DNA from: Turritopsis dohrnii
Taxonomy: Eukaryota; Cnidaria; Hydrozoa; Anthoathecata; Oceaniidae
Assembly (NCBI GenBank): GCA_027922465.2
Contig: BQMF02000421.1
Coordinates: forward strand, 1-64,000
DNA length: 64,000 nt
Reading direction: 5' to 3'
Part shown: positions 31,905 to 44,118 of the stretch, one piece after another
Layout: the number at the start of each line of letters is the position of its first letter
How positions within the stretch are numbered: the stretch's first letter is position 1
Position numbers and translations under genes: made by a program
The notes under the pieces: model-generated
The model's input: the letters and a program-made list of their open reading frames with translations, nothing else
Told to the model about the DNA's origin: nothing
Databases searched by the model: none

Positions 31905-32060
31905 AGGGACAGCGGCACAAATTTGGACCTGGTAGGGCTGAGTTTGTCGAAGGAGGATCCACCATGGTTGGGTCCGACGCGCAAGGAAATTTTGAAATTA
32001 CACCTTCCAGATTGGCTTAGAAAGCACTTTCAGGACTATAATTCGACTTCAAATATCAAA
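31905..32060. mobile_element. Fragment of the hAT-like family of 16354-17018
   Basis: It starts CAGGGACAGCGGCAC and shares the CCACCATGGTTGGG block and the CCAGATTGGCTTAGAAA block with the 16.4-kb element. It is cut off near the foldback element that follows. Confidence 0.5.
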
Positions 32061-32067
32061 GTATTTC

Positions 32068-33182
32068 AGGGTCATTCCATGTCAAATCAACAGATATTTT
32101 ACACATTTTGCACCACTATGTCTCAGATTTTCTTCAAATTTTTTCTGTAGAAAGACTTAGTTGAGAATATAAATTGTGCAAAATTTGGGCCTCTAATTCC
32201 TTACGGTTCTCAAGATACAGCCATTTATATTAAGGCCCTGTTTCCAATATCAAGTCTAGGTTTACATTTTGATGTAATTCTTATATTGAGTTTTGCGGAC
32301 ACATTTAATTGTCACAAAAAAATTAAGTTACCTATCTAGAATCAAAATTTTATGTAGAATTCAAAAAACACACTGAAAAAGGGATGAGCACAGCAGAAAA
32401 GTCTCAATTTGAGCATTCTTTGCTTTGCAGTTTTTAACAAATTCAGTTTCTTCTGGGAACGATTTACCCAATTGCCCCAAAAAAGTTTCCTATTTTTTTT
32501 TTAGAAGTGTAGTGTACTAGTTTGATTGCTGTAATGCTGAAAAAATCAGCTTGGTAATATTTTCAGAAATTGGAAAATGATGAAGGGGAATTTGGTGTGA
32601 AAACCTAGGTAAAATTATCTTAAAATGGCGTCAAATATTTAAATATGTAAATAATTTCACCTTCATATTACACCAAATTCATTTTCCAATTTCTAAGAAT
32701 ATTACCAAGCTGATTTTTTCAGCATTAAAGCAACCAAACTAGTACACTACACTTCTAAAAAAAAATTAGGAATTTTTTTGGGGGCAATTAGGTAAATCGG
32801 TCCCAGAAGAAACCGAATTTGTTAAAAACTGCAAAGCAAAGAATGCTCAAATTGAGGCTTTTCTGCTGTGCTCATCCCTTTTTCAGTGCGTTTTTTGAAT
32901 TCTACATAAAATTTTGATTCTAGATAGGTAACTTAATTTTTTTGTGACAATTAAGTGTGTCCGCAAAACGCAATATAAGAATTACATCAGAATGTAAACC
33001 TAGACTTAATATTGGAAACAGGGCCTTAACATAAATGGCCATATCTTGAGAACCGAAAGGAATTAGAGGCCTAAATTTTGCACAGTACATATTCTCAACT
33101 AAGGCTTTCTACAGAAAAAATTTGAAGAAAATCTGAGACATAGTGGTGTAGGTCATCTGTTGATTTGACATGGAATGACTCT
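32068..33182. mobile_element. 1.1-kb foldback element with arms over 500 bp
   Basis: The left arm begins AGGGTCATTCCATGTCAAAT. The right arm is its near-perfect reverse complement and the arms meet near 32625. It has no coding sequence. The whole unit would fold into one long hairpin. Confidence 0.9.
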
Positions 33183-34317
33183 TCAGTAAAATTTATAAAG
33201 GGAAGAGTCGTTCCTTAACACTGAGAGGCACATAAATAAAACGTCAAAAACGTCATTATCTAACAATAAGTAAATATAAGTCATACAAATTGATACCCAA
33301 AAAGTTGTCAAATGTCATAGCTAAGAATAATCAAAATTGACCAAAAGTAAACTTTCTGCCGTCGATTTTGCTGACAAATTCGTTTGCTTCATCACCTAAA
33401 TTCAATGAGCGTGCAAGATAGCCATTGAATTAAATCGAGCTACTTCAAGTCTTTTGTTTTTTAAACAGCACTTTTTTCAAGAGAATCGTATTAATCTCGT
33501 GTGTATAAAATAGGAAATATAAAAGAATTTAGTCTCACAAATGATTATAACTGAAATGGAGAAAAAAATGAAAGAAATTATGAAAAGAGAAAAACTTCTT
33601 AAAGTTGTAAAAAGGACCAACCATTTATGGACAAAAAAGGAAGATCTTTCGTCTTTTCTCCTGCCGACTGTTTTTTTTTTGTTCTTCTTTTCGTGCACCC
33701 GATAAAACATTGCTGTTTTTTCCCAGACATAATGGAATCTTTAAGCGTTCGAAATAATAGACGGGGGTTCAACATTTTTGAAAATAATAATGTTACAAAG
33801 ATTTTACAAAGACATCGAACGTATATCTTTTTAATACATTTTATTTAAAAGTAACAAGGGTTTTGTTTGTTTGTTTTTTTAAATTTTTTAAAAAATTTTT
33901 TTAAATGATACAATGAATGATTTTTTTTCATATATTGCACCCCTTGAATATGTACTTTCGATTTTCCGATTTGTGTAGAAGGAAGGAAAGATGGCGGAGA
34001 AATTTTAGTTTGTTGTTGTTGGAATAGCGTGATTTTTCTTTTTGTGATAACTTTAATAAATAATTTTAGGTGCTCCGATAAAAAAATAATTAATACTGAT
34101 TATCTTAAGAACATATTTAACTATCTTTTGGATTGTCCCCTTCTTTGCATGGTTTCTCATTTTTTTATGCAAGTAGCTGCCTGACTATTTTGATTAAAAA
34201 GTATTTCAAATAAACTTCTTTGCATTATTTAGTATAGTGAGTTTTTGATCTTCTCAATTCTCAATGAGCAAACAATCCGAAATCCGAAAATAGTGAAAAA
34301 TTGAAAAACCACTTACT
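33183..34317. other. AT-rich non-coding stretch
   Basis: No supported gene. Long poly-T runs near 33670 and 33880. Confidence 0.5.
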
Positions 34318-34495
34318 AATACGAGGTTTGCAATAGCTTTGATAGGATTGAAAGTCATAGAAAATTTCTACAACTTCCTGTGGTGATTTTTAGGATGTTT
34401 AGGATAAATATTTACTCAATAAATTTTGGAAGTAGGAAATTAGCTGTTTTATCAGATTTATAATTATAACAAATAACCAATAAAACCGGTACGAC

Positions 34496-36775
34496 CTATT
34501 CATCACTGTCACTGTCCGACTGAGGTAATTCTTTACCATCTATCCAGTCGCGAACAGCGACAGGGAAAGCAAACACGGCATCCACCAAAACAACAGAAAC
34601 CGGTACAGCCGAAAGAGGGGTATTCTTATACCTGTTTTTAAAGTATTTCCAAATGTAGCTGAAGACGTTACCCGAAGCTTCGTCTTTGGTCAAAGGTTTC
34701 TTTTCGGGCGCTCCACATATTTCGAAATGAGCCTCTTTTATGGCACTTGTTTGCTCCGTTGTAAACAAGCCAGGGTGTTTGAAGGACAACTCAATCAGAA
34801 TATCAGGCATAGATTGTAATTTCATGCTGTTGGGGAGAGGCACTGAAGATGTCTTCAGGGAGTCAGTCCATGAATTCCATTGTTCATCTGTTACACTCTC
34901 GCCTTTGCGAATTTGAGGGGGGTTTCCTCCTTTCCAGGTTAGATCTGCTTGAGTAAAAGTTTCCTCTAACGATACCTTTTTCCATATTCCGTTTTTCAGA
35001 ATAAAGTCACCTACTACATAACCTCCATGATCACACTGTATCACAACATAATGACCCCACTTTTGAAAGAACCTTTCGAATTTTGATTTGGTACTATCAT
35101 CAAACCATTCTGGTAGCATTTCTGAGTCTTTCAAGAACTCTGAAGTGAATGTTGCGAGATGGTAATCTATTTGGGTGGAAAATATCACTTGTTCCAATAA
35201 AAACGAATACCCCCTATGATTCATAGATTTGACAATGTTATAACCAGCCCGTTCCACTATCTCCATTTTACTTCTATTGATCTTATCTTTCAAACCAAGA
35301 CATTGTAGGCGTTGAGATTTGTATTTCTTTTCCGACTTAAAAACATGAAAGATTTTCTTCCTCTCCATACGACACGAAATGTCTAGACCATTTGGAACTT
35401 TAAGTCCATATTTAGTTACGTACGCCATGCCATCATCAAGTTCAAAAACTGCACGTTTTGGAATATCCTTGAAAATGTTGTATCCTTTCCCAGAAAGCGT
35501 ATCGACTTGCTTCATAGCATCGATCTGAAGAGATTTCTCGCCAAATAGACGTTGCAAAATATTTTGCTTTCTAACATTCAGGTGTACAGGATAAATCATT
35601 GACGTGATTTTCTGCAGATCAAGTTTTTGTAGATCCGATAAGTATTCGATTCCGTTTTGCCTCAACACGTCACATAGAATATCACCGTTTTCCTTGTCAA
35701 GCTCCTCTTGAAAACACTCTTGTACATATTCCGTAATCTTGATTTTGTCATTTTCACCCATATTCTCCTCCTCCTCCTCCTCCTCATCATCATCATCATC
35801 CTCATCATCATCATCATCCTCATCATCACAATTTGAAAATAAGTCAAACCATTTTCTCTCTTCAGGAGATAGATCTGAGTTAAAGGGGCTACTTCTAGTC
35901 GAATGACCAACTCTTGCCTTCACTTCATTTCGTTTGGCAAAAAAATGCGATATTGTACTACATGCAAGTTTATCACCAGTTTTCATAAGTACATCTATGA
36001 TAGCTTCATAAACGTTTAGCAGCTGCTTTGTTCCGTCTGGAAGGATATCCCAATCTCCGATGTGAGTCAGATCTTTCTTTTCGATATTCTCGACGAACAG
36101 AACTGGTGATTTTACTTTCAAGTAAGCAGAAACCAAGTCTCCTACGGCTTCTTTAACTTCTCGATAACGATCGAAAGGATTCTTCATTTCCAATAGCTTG
36201 CATGCATGAGTAATCACCACCACTACATTAGGATGTTGTTGGTCGACAACTTGAAGTTCATTTAGTGCTCTGATGGTTTTTGCGAAATCGGTGCTCTTTC
36301 CGTAAATACGCATATCGTCTAGTTTGTGGACTAGTAAAACGATATTAGGATATACCTTTTCCTTTCCTGTATGGCGATATGATGGATGCGTTCTCAAAAA
36401 CTCTTGAATACTTTCAAAATTTTTAGCATCAGCTTTTACTCCATCTGTATCTCCAAATCCAGGTGTATCAATTAATGACATAGTTAACCCTTTGATTTTC
36501 AAATTATCATTATCGGAAATAGCTGTTTTCTCGACAGTATGTTTGGTACAGGCTTTTCCATCCGATGATTCACAAATATTTTCATCAAAAAAGTTATTAA
36601 CCAAAGAGCTTTTACCAGCACCAGACGTACCAAATAGAAGAATGGATGCTTGACCTACACATCTATTGATTTTAAGTGAATGCTGTACCATATCAAGCAT
36701 ATTTTCATGGTATTGATTTTTAGATTGGCTGGCAACATTCGAGCTTTCTTGGAATGCTTCTTTTGTTTGCGGCAC
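34496..36775 (-). CDS. AIG1/septin-like GTPase fused to a MACPF (perforin-like) domain
   Basis: A 759-codon open frame. Residues 44-265 are a P-loop GTPase: G1 GTSGAGKSS (49-57) and G3 DTPGFGDTDG (103-112). The G4 position VVVITHAC (184-192) lacks the usual Lys-x-Asp, as can happen in AIG1/GIMAP-like families. An acidic tract fills 317-337. Residues 345-412 have the helix pattern of a SAM-like domain. From about 428 there is a MACPF domain: GKGYNIFKDIP (429-439), FFQKWGHYVVIQCDHGG (569-585, the family signature) and the terminal W-x-x-SL...PLP block (636-648). A hydrophobic stretch lies at 719-740 and the tail is SDSDSDE. MACPF proteins form membrane pores; joined to an immune-type GTPase this may be a defence effector, which is inference. 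The frame opens with GTG after TTTATAG, an in-frame stop that looks like a splice acceptor. The first coding exon probably lies upstream, or translation starts at Met26 (36700). Confidence 0.85.
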   Translation of the reverse strand: MPQTKEAFQESSNVASQSKNQYHENMLDMVQHSLKINRCVGQASILLFGTSGAGKSSLVNNFFDENICESSDGKACTKHTVEKTAISDNDNLKIKGLTMSLIDTPGFGDTDGVKADAKNFESIQEFLRTHPSYRHTGKEKVYPNIVLLVHKLDDMRIYGKSTDFAKTIRALNELQVVDQQHPNVVVVITHACKLLEMKNPFDRYREVKEAVGDLVSAYLKVKSPVLFVENIEKKDLTHIGDWDILPDGTKQLLNVYEAIIDVLMKTGDKLACSTISHFFAKRNEVKARVGHSTRSSPFNSDLSPEERKWFDLFSNCDDEDDDDDEDDDDDEEEEEEENMGENDKIKITEYVQECFQEELDKENGDILCDVLRQNGIEYLSDLQKLDLQKITSMIYPVHLNVRKQNILQRLFGEKSLQIDAMKQVDTLSGKGYNIFKDIPKRAVFELDDGMAYVTKYGLKVPNGLDISCRMERKKIFHVFKSEKKYKSQRLQCLGLKDKINRSKMEIVERAGYNIVKSMNHRGYSFLLEQVIFSTQIDYHLATFTSEFLKDSEMLPEWFDDSTKSKFERFFQKWGHYVVIQCDHGGYVVGDFILKNGIWKKVSLEETFTQADLTWKGGNPPQIRKGESVTDEQWNSWTDSLKTSSVPLPNSMKLQSMPDILIELSFKHPGLFTTEQTSAIKEAHFEICGAPEKKPLTKDEASGNVFSYIWKYFKNRYKNTPLSAVPVSVVLVDAVFAFPVAVRDWIDGKELPQSDSDSDE
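35762..35830 (-). repeat. Coding Asp/Glu microsatellite
   Basis: TCC, ATC and TCA triplets encode about 20 acidic residues between the GTPase and SAM-like parts. The paralogue has a shorter version near 27030-27062. Confidence 0.9.
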
Positions 36776-36777
36776 TA

Positions 36778-37323
36778 TAAACAGTTGCTAAAATATAAAA
36801 CATAGCCATCAATTAAACTGATATCTGGATTTCCGATTCCGTTAAAGCTGGGTGATTTGGGTCAAATCTAAACCAGAATAAGAATTTTCACAGAGTATAA
36901 TTGGAATGCTGATTTATTCCGAATCATTTTTCAAACTTGGCCTATTTTGTGCGATTCAGACCATATTTCCTTTAACTTTTGGAAAATATAAATCTCAGAG
37001 AGCTAATGATGGATTTGTTAAACCGATTTTCCTCAGATGCTTTGAATGCCGAGCTTCAACCTTTGCATGCTTGTAAGTAATTTTAGCCTGCTGTAGGGGG
37101 GAGATGGTGTTTTTGTTTAAAAGACCAAGTAAAATACTCAAATTTTCCTTAGAGTAACTAAAAAACTGTACGTGGACGCAGTGCATGGAAGACGACGAAG
37201 ACAACGTTAAACAGGGGCGGACACAGCATTATTTTATAGGTACGGCTCAACTTTTGGGATTCCAATAACAAAATATTTAACATTTTAACCAAAGGTTGAT
37301 AAAAATAGAAGCTGAATACAATA
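36778..37323. other. Upstream region of the GTPase-MACPF gene with a hAT-like end
   Basis: No clear upstream exon is identified. At 37212 CAGGGGCGGACACAGC resembles a hAT terminal repeat, with GTACGGCTCAAC soon after. A similar start lies at 46086. Confidence 0.4.
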
Positions 37324-38679
37324 GGGTCTGTTACAAAAGTACTTTTTATGTCGGACGGACAAATCGATACTTCAGCGCTGCATAAAAAACAGCACGTTTA
37401 TGGTACAATATCAAGCAAACGTTTTTCGAAAGTATACTAGAATAGAATTTAAAAAATTCCAAAACATAGTTTCCACAAGGATGATAGTCAAAAAATATTG
37501 AACCAAACAGTTATCATGTCGGAAGGACAAGATAGAAATCAACTTTTTAAATTTTGTGGAGTATTTTCTAATTCTATCTAAACTATATCAGACAGTTCAA
37601 AAAGCCTTATTTCATTCTTTTCGTACACAGTGTCCTGTTACTTTCAGCCGAAATTTATCTTCATACCTTGGGAATACTTCGCCGTATTGGCTCTCATATA
37701 CTGTTCATTAAAGTGTGTCGGATGGACAGTGTCGGATGGACATTTTGCAATCAAATTTTGAGATCAGAATTTTTTGTACTCTACTTATTCCTAAGGTTAA
37801 TAATTATCATATATTTCAATAGAAAAACCAACTTGATATATTCGGTTGGACCTATAAAATGCTAAAACCCAATATATTCGTCCGACACTTTTATTCTTAT
37901 TTTACACAAAATTCTAAAAGTAGAGAACTGGGACCGAGCATGAGACGTGATGATAACTGTTAATAAAAATCAAGTTTTCCCATTCAAAAATAACAAATCT
38001 TTATAAAAGTCTTGAAGTAAAGTCAATACACGTAAGAAAAATTTTTATAAGAAAATGAGGCTCAAAAACCTCAAAACCTTAAGAAAATCTTAAAGGGGTG
38101 GTATCGTCATTTCAAATTTTATGACAAATTTTAGTTTAAAAAATGTATAGTTAGCCTGCGTTAAAGCTTTTTTTAAAAACGTTTTACTTCCAAAGATATT
38201 GAGTTTTTAATTGTTTTATAAACCCTCGTCTTTTTTTCTGATGAAAAACGTGTGACGTCATTGAAGAAGTTTCATTTACTTTTATTTGTTATGTCAGTGC
38301 AAAGGAGCGTATGTTTTCAAAAATCATGAGTGAGAATTCAAGTGAAGAGAAATCACATGTTCTCAGCGAAGATGAAGAATGTAGCAATGAGTTTTATTCA
38401 AGGATTTCACATAGAATTTTGAAGAAGTCCGGATGATGATTTTGATGATGCTGACGAAAATGCTTTACCGGAGAGAGTTGTTAACAAACAGTGATGCAAA
38501 TGTAGAAATTGTAGCAAGAGGAATTGATTTTTCTGGTTGCAAAGAAGTTTATGCGATCAAAGACGATAAATTTCAAAATAATTTTTTGTACAAATCAAAA
38601 AGAAACAAGAGGCCATGGGGCCTGAAGGTCAGCGCTTTCAGCAAAGTTGAAAAACGTAAGGCTGTGAAGCAAAATGGAA

Positions 38680-39560
38680 CAAGATGACCTTACGGGCAGA
38701 AAGATTTCTGCAAAATCAGCTGAAGTATGAAAGATGGAAGACTAACAATAACATTCTTGAAACTTGAATGATTTTGAATGATTGAACAATAATACAATAC
38801 AATACAATACAGTACAACATTGACTGCTGCTCAGTGTAGACTGCATACAGCAGGTGGGAATTGTAACATACAAAGTAAAATGAGTTTTGTTATTGAAATT
38901 TTAAAGTTAAATGTGTTCAAACAGCTGGCCAAAAATGTGCTACCAGTGAAAATTATGTTGACTCTTGAATGTTGAATGAGAGTGAAAAATGTAAAAAGTA
39001 CTCTTATATATAATTACATATATAAACAATACACAAATTACATATAAAAGAAAAGTGTGACATAACGATCAACCGCACATGACCTAATTTAATCTAACAA
39101 AATAGAAGAAAGTTTATAAAAATTCTTTAAGAAATTCGAAAAAAAAGTTGAATGATCTTTACAGCATAACATCATGTTAAAACTTGATATATGTACTTCC
39201 AATCTTCTTAATTATATACATAAAACAGAATTCCCAATGCTGCAAATACGTAATCAAAAATCTTGATCGTTAAAAGTATATGCTCTATAAATTTATACCA
39301 AAAATTTTGTAGTGTTACTAATTGTATAAAGTATTTTGAATTTATACACAGAACATTTCAATTTGTGTGATTAGGAAGATTATTCGTAATTAGGGGCATT
39401 GGCAGTATAATATAGCTAGAAAATCATCAATCAAGAGTGGTGCAGAGTAGACAACCACTTAACATTGGAGCTAAGGAAGAAACAGAGCTGAGCTGTACGA
39501 ATCCAGAGATTAAAAAGTATACAGCACAAGCAGGAAACAAACAAAAATCTTTTGTATCTA
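38680..39560 (-). mobile_element. Helentron-like repeat, family A, 5'-truncated copy
   Basis: The 3' end on the minus strand (CAAGATGACC, TTACGGGCAGAAAGATTTC) is at 38680. The body matches 12855-14526 up to the GGAAACAAAC region near 39540. Confidence 0.6.
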
Positions 39561-40019
39561 GAAAGGCTTAAACATTGAGACATTTTTCCCTAATACAAAC
39601 ACATAGCTTTTTGACTTTGTACAGCTTTTTAGTTAGAAGGAATAATCACACTACAGAAGAATTATTATATTATTATAAGTGTACGTACTCCTCAGAGCTT
39701 CATGAAAGCTTAATTGACACTACAAAAACTTTGTTGACACTAAAAAACTTTAAACTGTATATTCCACCATTAAATTTATTTACATCCGAAAGAAAATATT
39801 TACTTTATTTTGGAGGCACAGAAAAATGTAAAGTGTATCACAAACAAAAAAGTAAACAAAAATTTTGATCATGAAAAATACATGATCCAGATATTATATA
39901 CATAAACTTGAACATGTTGAAGATGTTCGGTTTATTTTGGATGACTATATACATATACAGATTTCTCACATTCTATTTTATATTATTTAATATTATTTAA
40001 TTTAATTCATATTATTTAA

Positions 40020-42303
40020 TTATATATTTCCCCGTAGGACGAAATATATGTTAAAATCGGCATTTTCCTTCTCCTTCTTCTCCTTCTCCGTTCACTTTTA
40101 TAGCCGCGGTTCGGTATTGAATTTTCGCCTAGCCGCCAAAGTAGATAAGAATAGAGGCTAGTCTACAGCACGCCATTTTTTTCAGTCAGTGCAGATGAGT
40201 GGAAGATTTTTGTTTTTTTTCTGCTAGGTCTTAAAATGATTCTATAGATGTAACGTTAAATGATGGAAATGAATCGTTTTAGTTCAGTGTTGTCTTAAAA
40301 AGCTTTGTAAAAACTTTTGAATGAACGAGTAAAACCAGAAAAAATTGATGTATCAATGCAATGATGTTTTGTTTTTGTTGATAATATTGTTATGATGATT
40401 GGTAATTAGTATGCTTCGAACAGCAAACCATTGAAGCTGTGGTTTCAGTGCAAAGGTGAAAATTCATTATCAATAGCCAGGCTGAAGATTTATTTTTATT
40501 TTACATCCTGATATAATGTGTAGAGCTCAACTGAACTGAAAGCACGATGGATGTACCAACCATAAAGCAAAGGAAACCCTTTTCATGTGGGGAGAACGAC
40601 CAGTTCAACCAGTTTCAAAAAGTACATACAAAAATAGCTAGTAAAAACATGATGTCGTATATGCAACAAGAAGTACAGAAAACCTATTACGTATAATATT
40701 TTAAAACGTATTATATAGTCATTTAATCCAACAACGGAAACATATTTTACTATGGATAAATTCCATGATCACGTATACTGTTTCGATACTGTATATCATA
40801 TTTTATTTTGCAAAATTTAATTATGTACTGTCAATTTTCCTGTACGAACAACGAACGTAATTCAAAACACAACACAAATGAGAGTCTGTAATTTAAATCA
40901 AGACGGAGCACGAACTTCTACTTTCAGCTATGTAGTGATTTGGTTATGGATATACTACCAAAGTTTTTTTTTTCCATTTGGGATTTATATATGAAGGTCA
41001 TTTTTACTACAAAATAAACACAAAATAAATCTGTTATTCTGAATACTTGAATTTAGTTTTATAAATTGCCACTTTAAGAGTGCGTTTACATGAGAGCCTT
41101 AGTGAACTCAAACCGGTTTGAAATTTCAATCCTCCCGTTACGAGTTTCGATATGGGTAATTATTTCACTACGGTTCCTGGTCAAACCTTTAGCGATGTTT
41201 ACATGATAACGGCTGTACAAATATTTTACCCGTGATGATTTCAAACCTACTTAAGAAGTAGGTTTGAAATTTCGATACAGCTTGGAAAGGTGTGAAAGTT
41301 TTCACATTTCATTGTTTTATCATAAAATGTGTTAACAAGCATGTGCATGTTGATTAAATTTTGCTGACACATGAAATAAAAATATACGTAGAATGTGCTA
41401 AATTTATTCCATCGTGCATAGAAAATATTTCTACCCGTATTGAAATCCCAAACCGGTGTGAGTTCAGTATAGCTCTCGTGTAAAAACGCACTCGTATAGA
41501 GAGCTAGAAACTAGTAAATCTATTGTTTCGATTTTTACTCGACAAAACTCTCCAAGACCGTATCGAAATTTCTCATGTAAACAGAATGGCGATTTCAAAC
41601 AGCTAAAAATTTCAAACTGGTTTGAGGTCACTACGGCTCTCATGTAAACGTACTCTAAGGCTATCTTTGTTTTAAAAATAACTATTCTGTCCTAATTTGA
41701 AATGTTACACGTAATATTTGTTAGTAGAGATTTTGATTACTTTTGATAGTTATTTGCTTATATGTCTACCCCAAAGTAAACTGTGGTATCAAAATTAGGT
41801 TTAACAATTTTCTTTTCTTCTTTTGTACAGAAAACCTGTATACAAATTTGATTGTATAATGTTGTAAGATAATGTTATTTGAGTTACAAATAGGAAACTT
41901 GTCAAGCTTCTGCAACAATAAAGATCATACATCTTATATTAAGATAAAATTGTCTTACACATTGATGAGTTCGTTGATATGCAGAAGGGAAAATATTAGT
42001 CGCATTTAGGTCTTCTAATTTTTAGCTACGTGTCCATAGTAACTTCTCAGTCACTTTTTAACTCCTCAGCAAAAAATTTTAAGAGAAACCTTATCATTTG
42101 ACCGTGATTTCATTTCATAATAACTTCATAATAACATAATAACTTTTTTGTGGCATTACATTCAACCTGAGTATCACGTCGATGGTAGTTATACTGTAAT
42201 TATTTAACGATACATTTTTCTCATGGTTATTAATGTACACACAATAATTGGTAAAATGTTTGCAACTTTGGGGAAATATATAGTCGCATTTTTGCGAATC
42301 TTG
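40020..42303 (+). mobile_element. Helentron-like repeat, family B, copy 2
   Basis: It starts TATATATTTCCCCGTAGG and ends GGGGAAATATATAGTCGC, TTTTTGCGAATCTTG. It is the inverted counterpart of 9798-11766 and carries a Harbinger-like MITE that copy 1 lacks. Confidence 0.65.
41078..41655. mobile_element. Harbinger-like MITE
   Basis: Ends GAGTGCGTTTACATGAGAGC and its inverted near match lie between TAA duplications (41075-41077 and 41656-41658). The matching site in copy 1 (near 10430) is empty. Confidence 0.75.
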
Positions 42304-44118
42304 TTTTTAGTTTAGACAGGATAAAGTAACATTGAACATTAGTCTATACTGATGGATGCATTCGTATAAATACATAAAAAATAACATATAATCCGATGCT
42401 ATGTTGTAACATAAGCCCTTTTTTGGAGGCAGCAGAGCTCTCTGTATCTCAATTAAGGTCTGACCAATATATAGCACAAAGCACAAAATCAGCGCTAGCT
42501 AACTCAACAGTATATAATCACAGGTTCAACTATGACAACAGTCAAAATATTACTAATTCCTTTGCTTCTATCTCTGGGGAAAAAATAACCGTTCCTTCGC
42601 TTTCCAAAACCATTATTTGTGTGACGGGCAAACTCATGTTTTAACTTGAGGTCCCACTCACCCTGATAAAATAGTTGTAGTTATCAATTAATAAACAATT
42701 GTGAATTAAGCCACGATCAACAAATAGCCTCTATTCAAGGCTTAGTTTAAAGCCTGCAAAGGGGAATCCAGGCTAGACCTGTGGACAAAAACTCTGGAAT
42801 AACGGACAGACAAACGCTAATGAAAGATCAGCTGCTAAAACCGCGCTGACCTAAAAAAAAAAAAAAAAAATACATGCAATATTGAGTTGATCATTGATCG
42901 TAGTAAAATTCATTATATTAAAAGGTTAACGTTTTTCCAATTTTCCGTTTCAGGTGAAAATTGTGTAACATCGGTGCAGAAGTTCAAGAATCAATAGTTC
43001 ATTCTATGAAAACAATAATGAAATAATCGGTGAAACGGAATAACATTCGAATGCCCAGTTCGAAGAGAAACATGAAAACAAAAATCGAAAAAACACTTGC
43101 ACACAGAAAGTAAAAGTTCACCTATATGTATAACGAAAAATGTAGATAAAACACTAAAGCAAAACTCCTTATAACATGTTTACCATCAAATTTCTTCCAA
43201 AACATGATTCTTTAAAATTTAAGTGACGTAAAGATGGAAAATTGGCCTCGCTTCAACTTTGAAATCCATATTTTTTTTAAATATGAATTTTAGGTAATCT
43301 ACACAAACTAATGTTCTGTCATTTGGTTGAGTCACTGTCACATCCCACAGCAGCACAAATAACCATGTTTTTCATTAGCTTCAAAAAAAATACTTAGTTA
43401 TTGCTTGAATTTCAAAGAACACTCGCTCAATTTGAATGCAAAACATCGCATCAACACTGAACATAACTTCTTCAATGACGTCACATAATTATCAGCGTTT
43501 TAAGCCTGTTTTAAAGTGGCATTTTATAGCGAAAAAAAGACTTTTTTTTCCAAATTAAATTTATTTTGTAGTATCTACATTAAAACAAGGAATATCTGAA
43601 GAAAAAATTTTTTTTCAAATTTTCATGACACCACTCCTTTAAGAAAATGGCGAGCCTCAGTTTTCCAGAAATCAATAGTTTTTCTTTCTGTTTGTTTTGT
43701 ACACATTTTGAGCAAGCAAATATGCTCTTCTCCATTACTGACTATTCTATGACATCAGGTAACGGGAGAGTGTTTTTGAAGGAAAAAAGGTTGTCATTCA
43801 AACTTCCCTCCTAAATTCAGCAGGAAATCGCATTGCTATGTGGAGGAAAAAGTGATTTATTTTCTCCAAAATTGATGTTTCTACTGCTTATGATTAAAAC
43901 AAAGTCTTAACAAAAGGAAATTCAGAGCGGAAAAGTTAAGAAAATATTAAGAAAACCTCAGCCTCATTTGGTCAAAAACCTTAAGAAAATCGAGGCTCGG
44001 ACCAAAAAGTGACTTTCTTATAACAAAAAAAACCCCAAAAAACGTGTATATGCTAAGCCAAAAAGAAAAAATGTCCTTCCGACACAAAAGTTACCTCAAC
44101 CTTAAAAGATGATAGATT

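Larger units (their letters stand above)
38094..43638. mobile_element. Kolobok-type element with TTAA target duplication, nested
   Basis: Ends AGGGGTGGTATCGTCATTTC and an inverted near match (ending at 43638) lie between TTAA sites at 38090-38093 and 43639-43642, the Kolobok target. Plus-strand remains at 38310-38640 encode an acidic stretch with CKCRNC, like the P2X7-type domain often seen in cnidarian repeats. Stops interrupt it. Two Helentron-like repeats are inserted inside. Confidence 0.65.

Noticed and set aside
35662..35910. Met/Arg-rich minus-strand frame
   Set aside because: It is a shadow of the acidic triplet repeat of the GTPase-MACPF gene.
42396..42644. Plus-strand 82-codon frame as a gene
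   Set aside because: It lies in degraded transposon sequence, with no start context and no recognisable domain.
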